Positions 26,500-35,044 of a stretch of DNA of 35,050 nt are shown in pieces. Made by a program: the position numbers and the translations under genes. Numbering within the stretch: the stretch's first letter is position 1; the number at the start of each line of letters is the position of its first letter. The stretch comes from an uncultured Pigmentiphaga sp. (GTDB lineage Bacteria > Pseudomonadota > Gammaproteobacteria > Burkholderiales > Burkholderiaceae_B), in assembly GCA_937891425.1 (NCBI GenBank), contig CALAGD010000027.1:1-35050 (forward strand). The letters run 5' to 3'. The notes below the pieces were generated by a model that saw only the letters and a program-made list of their open reading frames with translations, did no database searches and was not told the origin of the DNA.

Positions 26500-26778
26500 G
26501 ACCCCTGCCGATCACGCGGGTTCACGAAGCAACGACGTCCTTTGGCCGAACCGCGCGCCAGCGAGAACCTGCCCGTTTCGTCAGCCAGGCCCTTGCTGCC
26601 AGAACAGAGGGGCCCCGGGGACCGTGAGAGTGGCCCCAACTGGCCCGGGGAGCCCATTCATGCAAGGCCTCTGGCATCAGAACCAGCACAACTGCAGCAA
26701 TGCCCTGCACGTCGTGCGAGGACGATCGTGTCAGGCTGTTCAGCATCCATCAAGCTCGAATGCCCACGCTCGCTCGCG
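26500..26778. other. Intergenic region porin-dctM
   Basis: These 279 bases between convergent genes hold no gene that I can support. A GC-rich segment with CCCCGGGG (26613-26620) and CCCGGGG (26644-26650) could fold, but there is no U-tract and I do not call a terminator for the dctM operon. Confidence 0.5.
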
Positions 26779-28125
26779 CTATTTGCCCAGCAACCATTCG
26801 GGTAGCCAGAGCACCAGCTGCGGATACCAGATCGTCAGCAGCAAGGCCAGCAACTGAATGATCACGAACGGCACGATGCCGCGATAGATGATGCGTGTGG
26901 TCACTTCGGGCGGTGCTATGCCTCTTATGTAAAAGAGAGCGTATCCGAAAGGCGGGGTCAGAAATGACGTCTGCAGATTCACCGCGAAAAGAATCGCGAA
27001 CCACAGCAGGACCTGCTCTTGGGAAAGCCCGAAATCAAGGCCAGCGATGATCGGGCTGATGATGGGAATTACGATGAATGTAATCTCCACCCAGTCCAGA
27101 AACATCCCCAGGATGAATACGAACGCCATGATCACGAACAGCACCCAATAAGGATTGACGTCACCGCCCGTGACGCCCAGCAGATCGGCAATCATGGCGT
27201 CGCCCCCCAGCCTGCGAAAGATGACGCTGAAAATCGTGGCCCCCATCATCACGAACATGATCATGGCCGTGGTCTTGGTGGTCTCATGCAAGACATCCAC
27301 GAACTGGGACCACGTCAACTGACGCGACAACAGCGCCAGCAAGAAAGCCCCCAAGGCGCCCAGCCCTGCGGCCTCGGTGGGGGTTGCAATTCCGGCAATG
27401 ACGGACCCAAGCACCAACAGGATGAGAATGAGCGGTGCCACCAGGTCGCGCGCCAGCGTCCATACCGCTTCCCGAAACGGCACGTGCTCGCGCTCGGGCA
27501 ACGGTGGCATCCACTGCGGCCGGAAAATCGCCACCAGGATGAGATAGGCAATATAAAGAGCTCCCAGCAGAAGGCCAGGGAACAAGGCTCCCGCGAACAG
27601 ATCGCCCACGGATATGCGCATGGTATCGCCCAGGACCACCAGCATGATGCTGGGCGGAATCAGAATGCCCAGTGTTCCGGTCGCCGCAATCACCCCGGTT
27701 GCCAGCGACGGCGAATAGCGGCTTTGCAGCATGACGGGAAGCGCCAGTACACCCATGAGCACCACCGACGCGCCGATGATGCCGGTGGACGCCGCCATTA
27801 CGATGCCGATGATGGCGACAGCAAAGGCGTAGCCGCCGGGCAGGGACCCCAGTATACCGGCAAGCGAGCGCAGCAGCCGCTGCGCGATTCCCGACTTTTC
27901 CAGCATCAGTCCCATGAACACGAACAGGGGTACCGCGATCAGCAGCCAGTTCGCCAGAATGCCAGAGAAGATCCGCGCCACACCGGTGGACAGAAACAGC
28001 AAAGGCACATCGGCCGCGAACGCCACGAGCACACCGATGCCCGCCAGTACCAGCGCAACCGGATAACCGGAGAAAATGCCCAGCAGCAGGGCCACACACA
28101 TTACGACAGGCCAGAAATACGTCAT
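26779..28125 (-). CDS. dctM: TRAP transporter large permease subunit (DctM family)
   Basis: Main membrane subunit of a tripartite ATP-independent periplasmic transporter, which couples sodium-driven import to a binding protein. The 448-residue protein has about twelve membrane segments and the DctM marks LLGIFSGYPVALVLAGIG, VPLFVFMGLMLEKSGIAQRLL, AASTGIIGASVVLMGVLALPVMLQSRYSP, ATGTLGILIPPSIMLVVLGD, and FILGMFLDWVEITFIVIPIISPI. The sequence style resembles the mannitol/chloroaromatic subgroup. It starts 4 bases after the dctQ stop region and is the last gene of the operon. Confidence 0.95.
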   Translation of the reverse strand: MTYFWPVVMCVALLLGIFSGYPVALVLAGIGVLVAFAADVPLLFLSTGVARIFSGILANWLLIAVPLFVFMGLMLEKSGIAQRLLRSLAGILGSLPGGYAFAVAIIGIVMAASTGIIGASVVLMGVLALPVMLQSRYSPSLATGVIAATGTLGILIPPSIMLVVLGDTMRISVGDLFAGALFPGLLLGALYIAYLILVAIFRPQWMPPLPEREHVPFREAVWTLARDLVAPLILILLVLGSVIAGIATPTEAAGLGALGAFLLALLSRQLTWSQFVDVLHETTKTTAMIMFVMMGATIFSVIFRRLGGDAMIADLLGVTGGDVNPYWVLFVIMAFVFILGMFLDWVEITFIVIPIISPIIAGLDFGLSQEQVLLWFAILFAVNLQTSFLTPPFGYALFYIRGIAPPEVTTRIIYRGIVPFVIIQLLALLLTIWYPQLVLWLPEWLLGK

Positions 28126-28129
28126 GGGC

Positions 28130-28702
28130 TTATGCTCTCAGGTCAGTTGATTCACCGCGGCCGGTGATGAGTTCAATGAGCAGTCGCAGCACGCGCGCCA
28201 CGCCGAACAGGGTGAGCAGGCCAAAACCCAGTGGCATGACGGCCTTGATGATCCAGCGGTCGATCAGGCCGCCGTAGGACGACCCCTCTCCCGACGCATA
28301 GGCGCTCATCATGTAGCGCCAGGAAAACCAGGTCATGATGCAAGCAAAGGGCAGCAGGAACAGCAGATCGCCTAGCAGGGTTACGATCTTGCGCGTACGC
28401 GGCTTGAAATGGCTGGACAGGAAGTCGACCGACACGTGTGCGTCGTCACGCAGCGCGTACACCGAACCGAGCATGACCACAATGGCGAACAGGTGCCATT
28501 CGAGGTCGCTCAGACCGTTCAACGTAAGCCGCTCGCCAAAGAGGGGAATGCTGGTGCCCCAATTCACCAGTTCGTTTGCGCGCAGCTGCACCAGCAATAC
28601 GCTGACGCAAACGCTGAGGACCAGTACCGGCAGCGTCCAGGATGCCAGCCGTCCGAACCAGGCACAGGCGCGTTCCACGGACGCAAGAAAGGAAGTCAGC
28701 AT
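28130..28702 (-). CDS. dctQ: TRAP transporter small permease subunit (DctQ family)
   Basis: Small membrane partner of DctM in the TRAP system. The 190-residue protein has four predicted membrane helices, with the conserved LSDLEWHLFAIVVMLGSVYALRDDAHVSVDFL motif (WH plus DxHVRVD-like element) of the DctQ family. TGGAGA precedes the ATG. It is separated from the binding-protein gene by 89 bases holding a strong hairpin. Confidence 0.93.
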   Translation of the reverse strand: MLTSFLASVERACAWFGRLASWTLPVLVLSVCVSVLLVQLRANELVNWGTSIPLFGERLTLNGLSDLEWHLFAIVVMLGSVYALRDDAHVSVDFLSSHFKPRTRKIVTLLGDLLFLLPFACIMTWFSWRYMMSAYASGEGSSYGGLIDRWIIKAVMPLGFGLLTLFGVARVLRLLIELITGRGESTDLRA

Positions 28703-28728
28703 GCTTGTCTCCAGGGGCGATATACAAC

Positions 28729-28761
28729 GCGGGTGGCCCGCACGAATCGCGGACCACCCGC
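28729..28761 (-). repeat. Strong hairpin between dctP and dctQ
   Basis: GCGGGTGG (28729-28736) pairs with CCACCCGC (28754-28761). After one wobble or mismatch position, CCGC (28738-28741) pairs with GCGG (28749-28752), around a 7-base loop. There is no U-tract. Intercistronic hairpins after binding-protein genes commonly stabilise the upstream mRNA so the periplasmic protein is made in excess. Confidence 0.65.
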
Positions 28762-28791
28762 TGCTTCAACAGCCCGGCACTATCCGACGGC

Positions 28792-29865
28792 TCAGTTGAA
28801 CCGGGGCAGCGCCTGCAGTTCACCCCAACGCCCCACCCGCTTCAGGTAAGCCGTAAGAGACTCGTACGCTTCCTTGAACAGCGGATCTTTGGCGGCTTCT
28901 TCCTGCATGACTTCTTGCGATGCCTTCCACATGGCCTGCATGACGGGCTCGGGGAAGCGCCGCACCTGCACGCCGGCCTGTTCGATCTTCTCGATGGCCT
29001 CGATCTGGGCATTCATCTGGTCGAACCAGTTATAGGTAATGTTGGCATAGCAGGCTTCCGTCATCGCCTGCTGTTCCCTCGGCGTGAGAGAATCCCAGAC
29101 CTTCTTGTTGATGATGATGCTGTCCCAGCTGGCGGGCTGGTGCCAGCCCGGGAAGTAGTAGTACTTGGCGATCTTCTGCAGGCCCAGGCCGAGGTCGAGC
29201 TGGGGTGCGGAGAATTCCGCCGCATCGATGCGCCCGCGTTCAAGCGACAGGAAGATTTCGCCCGCCGGCACCAGCTGCACGCTGGCCCCCAGTTTCTCCA
29301 GGGCCTTCGCGCCCAGGCCGGAAATGCGCATCTTCAGGCCCTTGATATCGTCGACGGTACTGATTTCCTTGTTGAACCAGCCCCCAGCTTCGCCGACCAC
29401 GATATGACAGGGCAGGATCTTCACGTTGTAGGGGTCGTATGCCTTCTGGATGATGTCGAGCCCGCCGCCGCGGAACATCCAGCCCAGGTACAGTTCGGGA
29501 TCAGGCCCGAAAGGCATGGAGCCAACCAGGTTGGCAACCGGGATCTTGTCGGCCCAATACCCGATCCAGTCGAAGCCCATGGGGATGGATCCGTTGGACA
29601 CGGCATCGAACACCTCGAAAGGAGGCACGAATTCACCCGCGCCATGCACCTTGATCTGGACGTCATTGTTGGTCATGAACGCAACGCGCTCGGCCCATTT
29701 CACGGGACTCTGACCAATGGAAGGCACTTGCAGCGCGAACACGCTTTGCAGATCGAACTGCTTCTTGGCCTGCGCCCCGTGCAGCGGCGCGGCGATCGCG
29801 GCAACTGCTACGGTGAGTGCGGCAACGCGCTTGAACAGCACGTTACGCGATTCGGTTCGTTTCAT
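28792..29865 (-). CDS. dctP: TRAP transporter periplasmic substrate-binding protein (DctP/TakP-FcbT1 type)
   Basis: Binds the substrate in the periplasm and hands it to DctQM. The start at 29865 is fixed by a strong AAGGAGA; a longer open frame upstream lacks one. The 357-residue protein has a signal peptide ending at AQA33. Family marks are VPSIGQSPVKWAERV, the substrate-carboxylate arginine region LKMRISGLGAKALEKLGA, PAGEIFLSLERGRIDAAEF and YYYFPGWHQPASWDSIIINKKVWDSL. The last two resemble the keto-acid/mannitol/chloroaromatic (COG4663-like) subgroup rather than the dicarboxylate one, so a monocarboxylate, 2-oxo acid or aromatic acid is the likely ligand. Lies between the flavoprotein gene and dctQ in one operon. 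Confidence 0.93.
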   Translation of the reverse strand: MKRTESRNVLFKRVAALTVAVAAIAAPLHGAQAKKQFDLQSVFALQVPSIGQSPVKWAERVAFMTNNDVQIKVHGAGEFVPPFEVFDAVSNGSIPMGFDWIGYWADKIPVANLVGSMPFGPDPELYLGWMFRGGGLDIIQKAYDPYNVKILPCHIVVGEAGGWFNKEISTVDDIKGLKMRISGLGAKALEKLGASVQLVPAGEIFLSLERGRIDAAEFSAPQLDLGLGLQKIAKYYYFPGWHQPASWDSIIINKKVWDSLTPREQQAMTEACYANITYNWFDQMNAQIEAIEKIEQAGVQVRRFPEPVMQAMWKASQEVMQEEAAKDPLFKEAYESLTAYLKRVGRWGELQALPRFN

Positions 29866-29936
29866 TGTTGTCTCCTTGTTGGGGGGTGGTAATACCTGGA
29901 ATGCCTCAGGCCAGGGCCCGCGACAGGTGAACACGT

Positions 29937-31691
29937 TCAGCTCTGCTGATCGTGCTTCTTGTCTTGCGTGCCAGCCGCCTGGGCCAGTCGATTTCTTGCC
30001 ACTTCAGCGAGCTCGCAGCCAGCGATATAACCGAACGTCAGCGCCGGCCCCAGCGTAATGCCTGCGCCCGGATAATTGCCGCCCATGATGCTCTGGGCGT
30101 CGTTGCCCACGGCGTAAAGCCCCGGAATCGGGTGTCCTTGAGCGTCGAGCACACGAGTTCGGCCATCGGTACGCAAGCCGGCAAAGGTTCCGATATCGCC
30201 AATGACAAGCCGGATGGCATAGTACGGGGGATGCTGCAGCGGTGCCACGCAAGGGTTGGGCTGATGCAGCGCGTCGCCCTGATAACGGTTGTAGGCCTTG
30301 CTACCCTTGCCAAATTCCGGATCTTCGCCGCGCCGTGCATGCTCGTTGAACTGCTCGACCGTCGCACGCAGCGTGGCGGGGTCGACTCCGATGGCCCGCG
30401 CGAGTTCATCGAGCGTGCGCCCGCGCCTGAGGTATCCGCTGCGCAGATAGCGCCCGATCGGCATGGGGAACGGCGGCACGCAGCCCAGGCCATAAGTGCG
30501 CAATGTGCGATGATCGCACAGCAGCCAGGCATGGATGCCCGAGTCCGAACGGCAGTGCCGCACCATGTCCTGCACGAAATCGTGGTAGGAGTTGGCTTCG
30601 TTGGTGAAGCGCCGGCCCGCCGGGTTGACCGCAATGACGCCCGGTTTCGCGCGGTCGATGAAATGCGGCATCACGCCCTGCGATCCATCGGGGCGCCGTA
30701 TGACCGAGGTAGGTACCCACGCGGCCGCGTTCGGGATGGTGGGGTCGACCCGCCCGCCGACCGCTTCGGCCAGACGCAGGCCGTCGCCCGTGTTTCCCGG
30801 TGGTGACGGAGTGAAATGCTCGGTGCCCGTGGGTGCGTGCGGAAACAGGGCTCGGCGCCGTTCGATGTCGTGGGGAAACCCCCCACAGGCCAGCACGACG
30901 CCCACCCGTGTGCGCACTTCCACAGGCCGGCCTTCCCGCTCGACCACCGCCCCGACGATTGCCCCGTTTTCGAGAATGAGTTCGCGCACGGGCGAGGAAA
31001 GCCACAGCGGGATGTTGCGATCGAGCGCCGATTTCGCCAGTCGACCCGCAAGTGCGTTGCCGTTGGTAAGGGTCATCCCCCGGCCATACCGCAGCACGTC
31101 GAGCGCGTAGCGCGAGAGGCGGCGGCAGACATAGGTGAACGACTCAAGCGACCTGAACATGCGCATGAAATGCCAGATCTCCTTGCCCGAGCCCAGCATC
31201 ATCCCGAATACGGTAAGCTCCGGCAGCGGCGGTGCCAGCTTGCGTATCCAGGGGCCCAGTTCGCGCCCGTCGAATGGGCGGGTAACCATGGACCGCCCGC
31301 CCTGCTGGCCCCCCGGCGCCTCGGCGTGATAATCCGGGAAAACCGGCGGCATGTCGAACTGCACCGCTGTTTCGCGCGTAAAGAAATCGATGGCTTCCGG
31401 GCCATGCTTCAGGAAGGCGTCGACCCGGTCAGGATCGAAATGGGTCGTTGCTTCGTGCTGCAGATAGGTGCGGGCCGCCTCGTCGGGTTCATGTATGCCC
31501 TGCTCGCGGGCCAGCCGGGTACCCGGAATCCAGAGCCATCCCCCCGAGCGCGCGGTGGTGCCGCCAAACAGTGGCTCCTTTTCTGCCACCAGTACGTCCA
31601 GCCCGCGGGAGGCGGCGGTTACGGCAGCTGCCAGGCCAGAGGCCCCGCTGCCAACCACCAACACATCGCATTCGTGCCGTTGTTCGTTCAT
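29937..31691 (-). CDS. FAD-dependent oxidoreductase of the 3-ketosteroid dehydrogenase / fumarate-reductase flavoprotein family
   Basis: Soluble flavoenzyme that adds or removes a hydride pair next to a carbonyl in related proteins. The 584-residue protein starts with an ADP-binding fold (CDVLVVGSGASGLAAAVTAASRGLDVLVAEKEPLFGGTTARSGGWLWIP). It ends with the KstD/FAD_binding_2 signature GLYAVGNDAQSIMGGNYPGAGITLGPALTFGYIAG. Between them are VVLACGGFPHDIERR and a substrate domain with FTNEANSYHDFVQDM. No signal peptide, haem motifs or steroid gene neighbours are present, so a steroid substrate is unlikely from context; an imported organic acid or alicyclic compound fits better. GGTGGAG precedes the ATG. 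It opens the flavoprotein-dctPQM operon. Confidence 0.85.
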   Translation of the reverse strand: MNEQRHECDVLVVGSGASGLAAAVTAASRGLDVLVAEKEPLFGGTTARSGGWLWIPGTRLAREQGIHEPDEAARTYLQHEATTHFDPDRVDAFLKHGPEAIDFFTRETAVQFDMPPVFPDYHAEAPGGQQGGRSMVTRPFDGRELGPWIRKLAPPLPELTVFGMMLGSGKEIWHFMRMFRSLESFTYVCRRLSRYALDVLRYGRGMTLTNGNALAGRLAKSALDRNIPLWLSSPVRELILENGAIVGAVVEREGRPVEVRTRVGVVLACGGFPHDIERRRALFPHAPTGTEHFTPSPPGNTGDGLRLAEAVGGRVDPTIPNAAAWVPTSVIRRPDGSQGVMPHFIDRAKPGVIAVNPAGRRFTNEANSYHDFVQDMVRHCRSDSGIHAWLLCDHRTLRTYGLGCVPPFPMPIGRYLRSGYLRRGRTLDELARAIGVDPATLRATVEQFNEHARRGEDPEFGKGSKAYNRYQGDALHQPNPCVAPLQHPPYYAIRLVIGDIGTFAGLRTDGRTRVLDAQGHPIPGLYAVGNDAQSIMGGNYPGAGITLGPALTFGYIAGCELAEVARNRLAQAAGTQDKKHDQQS

Positions 31692-31719
31692 TCTCCACCT
31701 TTTCTTTGGTATCGAAGAA

Positions 31720-31749
31720 TACTAGGCCACGGCAGTGAGAATGATCAAT
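31720..31749 (-). promoter_or_regulatory. Promoter of the flavoprotein-dctPQM operon
   Basis: Minus-strand TTGATC (31749-31744), an 18-base spacer and TAGTAT (31725-31720) lie directly after the AEC permease stop and 29 bases before the flavoprotein ATG. This lets the four distal genes be transcribed apart from the AEC gene. Confidence 0.5.
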
Positions 31750-31754
31750 ACAGG

Positions 31755-32669
31755 TTATCGCTCCAGTCCGGGGATCGGCGCCCCGACCAGTGCCATGATG
31801 AGCGGCGACAGCACCAGGAAGAGGATGGTGGATACCAGCACGGCCCCGGCAGCTACCTCGCCCTTGTCGGTATACCGGGTTGCGTACATGTAACTCATGA
31901 CGGCACAGGGCATGGTAGTCTGCAGCACGAACAGCCCCTGCATCTCGGCCGACATGCCCATCAGCGCAGTCACCAGCCACGCGCTGACTGCCCCCAGCAC
32001 CAGGCGCAGCACCGCAATCACGGAACCCGAGCGCAACCCGCTGGCCGGAATGAACGCCAGCGCGTAGCCCAGGCTGATCAGCATCAGGGGCACGGTGAGG
32101 CTGCCCAGCAGCCTGGCCGAGTCAAGCAGCCACTGCGGCAGCTCCAACCCGGAAGCGCGCAGGATGACGGCAAGCACGGCCGAGATCAGGACCGGCGATT
32201 TCCAGGCCCCGGTGCTGCCCGCGTTGGGCAGCAGGCGCACTCCGATGGTGTTCTGGACAAAGGCGCATACCGCAAAGAAGACGATGGCACCGGAGAATCC
32301 GTTATCACCGAATGCCAGATACGCCATGGGCAGGCCAAGGTTGCCCGCATTCGGAAAGGCCGTGGTCTGCAACAGCGCGCGCACCGGAAGGCGCAGGATC
32401 CAGAGCGCCACTGCACTCGTGACGACGCAGGCAAACAGGATCAGGGCAGTCGCCCCGCCCATTTCGATGAGAACATCATTGTCGAGCTGGGTGGTCAGCA
32501 GCGTGTGGAACACCAGGGCCGGCGTGCTGACCGACGTAACCAGCAGGGCAAGGAAGTTCGCCGAAAACGGCAGCTGCCGCTTTCCCCAATATGTGCCGAC
32601 TCCGACGCATGCCAGCATGGGCGCCAGCAGTGCAAGCGTCGAAAGATAAAAAGCAATGAGCGATTGCAT
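31755..32669 (-). CDS. AEC-family permease (auxin efflux carrier type)
   Basis: Inner-membrane carrier of the auxin efflux carrier/bile-acid-arsenite superfamily; bacterial members transport carboxylates such as malate or malonate. The 304-residue protein has about ten hydrophobic helices. Family marks are the early LALLAPMLACVGVGTYWGKR, SVSTPALVFHTLL, the FPNAGNLGLPMAYLAFGDNG motif, LTVPLMLISLGYALA and the late MPCAVMSYMYATRY. Length is typical (about 300-315). The Shine-Dalgarno is weak. It lies 63 bases upstream of the flavoprotein gene on the same strand and 80 bases beyond comM, so it may be read from either side. A role in exporting a product of the flavoprotein/TRAP pathway is only inferred. 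Confidence 0.9.
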   Translation of the reverse strand: MQSLIAFYLSTLALLAPMLACVGVGTYWGKRQLPFSANFLALLVTSVSTPALVFHTLLTTQLDNDVLIEMGGATALILFACVVTSAVALWILRLPVRALLQTTAFPNAGNLGLPMAYLAFGDNGFSGAIVFFAVCAFVQNTIGVRLLPNAGSTGAWKSPVLISAVLAVILRASGLELPQWLLDSARLLGSLTVPLMLISLGYALAFIPASGLRSGSVIAVLRLVLGAVSAWLVTALMGMSAEMQGLFVLQTTMPCAVMSYMYATRYTDKGEVAAGAVLVSTILFLVLSPLIMALVGAPIPGLER

Positions 32670-32749
32670 GAGGCCAGGTCGTTACCGCGTGAGCTGGCAT
32701 GCTACCACTCGATTCGGGCAGTCGGGTGGGCCTGATGCGCAATGACGGC

Positions 32750-34291
32750 CTACGCATCCTGACCTGTCGGCTGCAGCCGGCAGCGGTACTGGATGGCTTC
32801 CGCCACGTGATGCGCCTGGATGACTTCGGCCGCGTCGAGATCGGCCACCGTGCGGGCCACCTTCACGATGCGATGAGCGGTCCGCGTGGACCAGTCGAGC
32901 CGTTCAATGGCCTTGCGCCAGAGTTCGCGCGCGCCGTCGCTGAGCGCGCAATGCCTGGCCAGCTGCGTGGCGCCCAGGGCGCTGTTGACCGTACCCTGCC
33001 GCTCGTGCTGGCGCTGCCAGGCGAGTGCAACCCGACGTGCGACCACCGCGGTCGTTTCGCCTGGCGCGGCATCCAGCCATGCGGAGCCGGGCGCTGGCAG
33101 TTCCACGTGCAGGTCGATGCGGTCCAGCAAAGGTCCGGACAATCGGGCGCGATAACGTGCCACCTGATCGGGCGTGCAGGTACACCGCCGCCGCGGGTGA
33201 CCGAGCCAGCCGCACGGGCAAGGGTTCATCGCGGCGACCAGCTGGAACCTGGCAGGGTATTCGGCACGCACTTGGGCACGCGATACGCTGATGGCGCCAG
33301 TTTCAAGCGGTTCGCGCAGCGCCTCGAGTACCCGCCGGTCGAATTCGGGCAGCTCGTCGAGGAACAGCACGCCGTGGTGCGCCAGGCTGATTTCGCCCGG
33401 CCGTGCCTGGGGACCGCCGCCTACCAGCGCGGCGACCGAGGCGGAATGATGCGGGGCGCGAAACGGCCTCTGGCCGAACGGTGCGGGTGTGTCGTGAAAG
33501 AGCCTGTGCAGCGCGGCCACCTCCAGAGCCTGGGCGTGTGGCAAGGGCGGCAGCAGTCCGGGCAGCCGCTGCGCCAGCATGCTCTTGCCGGCCCCCGGCG
33601 GGCCGCTCATGAGCAGATTATGAAAACCGGCTGCGGCCACTTCAACCGCGCGGCGCGCTTCCGGCTGGCCTCGAACATCCGACAGGCACGGATAGGGCGA
33701 CAGTGCCCGTGGCACTACCGATGCGGGCACGGCCTCTAGCTGCTGGCCCCCGGCAAGATGGGCAACGACATCCGCCAGGGTGGCCGCCTGGTACACCGTC
33801 AATTGTGGTACGTGCGCCGCTTCGTGCGCACTGCCCGTAGGCAAGACCAGGGTGCGACTGCCCGAGCTTGCAACAGACAGTGCAATCGCCAGCGCTCCGC
33901 GCACCGGCACCAGCGCGCCGGTTAGCGACAGTTCACCTGCAAAGACATGGTCAGCCAGTTGTGGGCGCTCCTCGGCCCTGCGGCTTGTCACCTCGGGCAG
34001 CACCAGCTGCCCCGATGCGAGGAGGATGCCCAACGCGATGGGCAGGTCGAACCGGCCGGACTCCTTGGGAAGATCGGCCGGTGCCAGGTTGATGGTGAGC
34101 CTCCCCGGAGGAAACACGAAGCCGCTGTTGACGATGGCGGCACGCACACGTTCGCGGCTTTCTCGCACCTCGGCGTCGGGCAGGCCCACCACCTGGACCG
34201 AAGGAAGCCCGGGCGCCAGATGTACTTCGACCCGCACGGGTACCGCGCTGAACCCGGTCAGCGCGCAGCTGGCAAGCACGGCAAGCGTCAT
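32750..34291 (-). CDS. comM: YifB/ComM family Mg-chelatase-like AAA+ ATPase
   Basis: Hexameric helicase that promotes branch migration of incoming DNA during natural transformation in Vibrio and Haemophilus, and is widespread outside competent species. The start is set at ATG 34291 by the family opening TLAVLASCALTGFSAVPVRVEVHLAPGLPSVQVVGLPDAEVRESRERVRAAI; a GTG nine codons upstream is possible. In about 513 residues the protein has an amino Lon/S5-like domain, Walker A SGPPGAGKSML (K236), FRAPHHSASVAALVGGG, Walker B GVLFLDELPEF, a zinc-like CPCGWLGHPRRRCTC segment and the carboxyl YRARLSGPLLDRIDLHVELP followed by a Mg-chelatase tail. Neither Shine-Dalgarno is good. Divergent from glnK. Confidence 0.94.
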   Translation of the reverse strand: MTLAVLASCALTGFSAVPVRVEVHLAPGLPSVQVVGLPDAEVRESRERVRAAIVNSGFVFPPGRLTINLAPADLPKESGRFDLPIALGILLASGQLVLPEVTSRRAEERPQLADHVFAGELSLTGALVPVRGALAIALSVASSGSRTLVLPTGSAHEAAHVPQLTVYQAATLADVVAHLAGGQQLEAVPASVVPRALSPYPCLSDVRGQPEARRAVEVAAAGFHNLLMSGPPGAGKSMLAQRLPGLLPPLPHAQALEVAALHRLFHDTPAPFGQRPFRAPHHSASVAALVGGGPQARPGEISLAHHGVLFLDELPEFDRRVLEALREPLETGAISVSRAQVRAEYPARFQLVAAMNPCPCGWLGHPRRRCTCTPDQVARYRARLSGPLLDRIDLHVELPAPGSAWLDAAPGETTAVVARRVALAWQRQHERQGTVNSALGATQLARHCALSDGARELWRKAIERLDWSTRTAHRIVKVARTVADLDAAEVIQAHHVAEAIQYRCRLQPTGQDA

Positions 34292-34462
34292 GGACTGAAG
34301 CGATAGGGGTTGGAACACGAGGATCCGGCAGCACCGGTCGGGCTACTTTGCCATGACGGATTCCGCGTGGCCCGACGGTGTCCGGTTTTTCACGCACCGT
34401 TGCGGTGGCCGGGACGACCGGATGGGTGTACGCCCGCGGCACGTTCGTGCAAATACAGGGAT

Positions 34463-34479
34463 TGCACCATACCGGTGCA
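34463..34479 (+). promoter_or_regulatory. NtrC-binding site (strong)
   Basis: TGCACC-N5-GGTGCA is a perfect dyad matching the enterobacterial NtrC consensus. It lies about 175 bases upstream of the sigma-54 promoter, a normal enhancer position. Confidence 0.8.
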
Positions 34480-34504
34480 TCCACTCGATCTGCACCCCGC
34501 TCAA

Positions 34505-34521
34505 CGCACACCCATGGTGCA
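34505..34521 (+). promoter_or_regulatory. NtrC-binding site (weaker, second)
   Basis: CGCACA-N5-GGTGCA keeps one perfect half-site and four of six bases in the other, and is centred 42 bases (four helical turns) from the first site. Paired sites favour the NtrC oligomer that activates sigma-54 polymerase. Confidence 0.6.
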
Positions 34522-34638
34522 CGACTCGCGCAGTGCACTGTCGGCGAGCCGGTGCCTGCCCTTTTACGTGCCTGAGTACTGCCGCCGCGTCGACCCTTAC
34601 GGGCCGTGCGCAAAACTTTCGGGCGTGAATACACAAAC

Positions 34639-34654
34639 TGGCACAAGCATTGCA
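34639..34654 (+). promoter_or_regulatory. Sigma-54 (RpoN) promoter of glnK
   Basis: TGGCAC-N5-TTGCA is an exact match to the -24/-12 consensus. Transcription would start near 34665, about 40 bases before the GTG start of glnK. Together with the NtrC sites it predicts induction by nitrogen limitation. Confidence 0.9.
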
Positions 34655-34705
34655 TTCAGTCACAGTGAGCATCGCCGTTGTGTTCACTCTTACGAAGAGA
34701 CTACC

Positions 34706-35044
34706 GTGAAACTCATCATCGCCATCATCAAACCGTTCAAGCTGGACGAAGTGAGGGAAGCACTTTCCAGTGTCGGCGTCCAGGGCATGACCGTGACCGA
34801 AATCAAGGGGTTCGGCCGGCAGAAGGGGCATACCGAGCTGTATCGCGGCGCGGAATATGTCATCGACTTCCTGCCCAAGACGAAGATCGAAGTAGCCGTT
34901 CCGGACGCTCTGGTGGACGCCGCTACGGAAGCCATCGAAAAGGCCGCACGCACCGGAAAGATCGGTGACGGAAAGATTTTCGTCGTGCCTCTGCACCAGT
35001 CCATCCGGATTCGCACCGGCGAGACAGGAGAACAGGCGCTGTAG
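34706..35044 (+). CDS. glnK: PII nitrogen regulatory protein GlnK
   Basis: Trimeric nitrogen-status sensor that binds ATP/ADP and 2-oxoglutarate and normally plugs the AmtB ammonium channel. The 112-residue sequence has MKLIIAIIKPFKLDEVREAL, the T-loop GFGRQKGHTELYRGAEY with the uridylylation tyrosine at Y51, and the ATP-binding TGKIGDGKIFV followed by IRIRTGETGEQAL. The start is GTG 34706, since the product must begin MKLIIAIIKPF; GAAGAGA precedes it by five bases. GlnK rather than GlnB is preferred because of the NtrC/sigma-54 promoter and the KLIIAIIKPF opening; amtB is expected just beyond the right edge but is not in the window. Confidence 0.93.
   Translation: MKLIIAIIKPFKLDEVREALSSVGVQGMTVTEIKGFGRQKGHTELYRGAEYVIDFLPKTKIEVAVPDALVDAATEAIEKAARTGKIGDGKIFVVPLHQSIRIRTGETGEQAL

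Larger units (their letters stand above)
34292..34705. other. Divergent regulatory region comM-glnK
   Basis: No gene is present. The right half carries NtrC-type sites and a sigma-54 promoter facing glnK, listed separately. The left 150 bases must hold the comM promoter, which I could not identify. Confidence 0.6.

Noticed and set aside
30816..33739. Long plus-strand open frames opposite the flavoprotein, AEC and comM genes
   Set aside because: GC-rich antisense shadows with His/Arg/Gln-rich composition and no ribosome sites; the minus-strand genes are intact.
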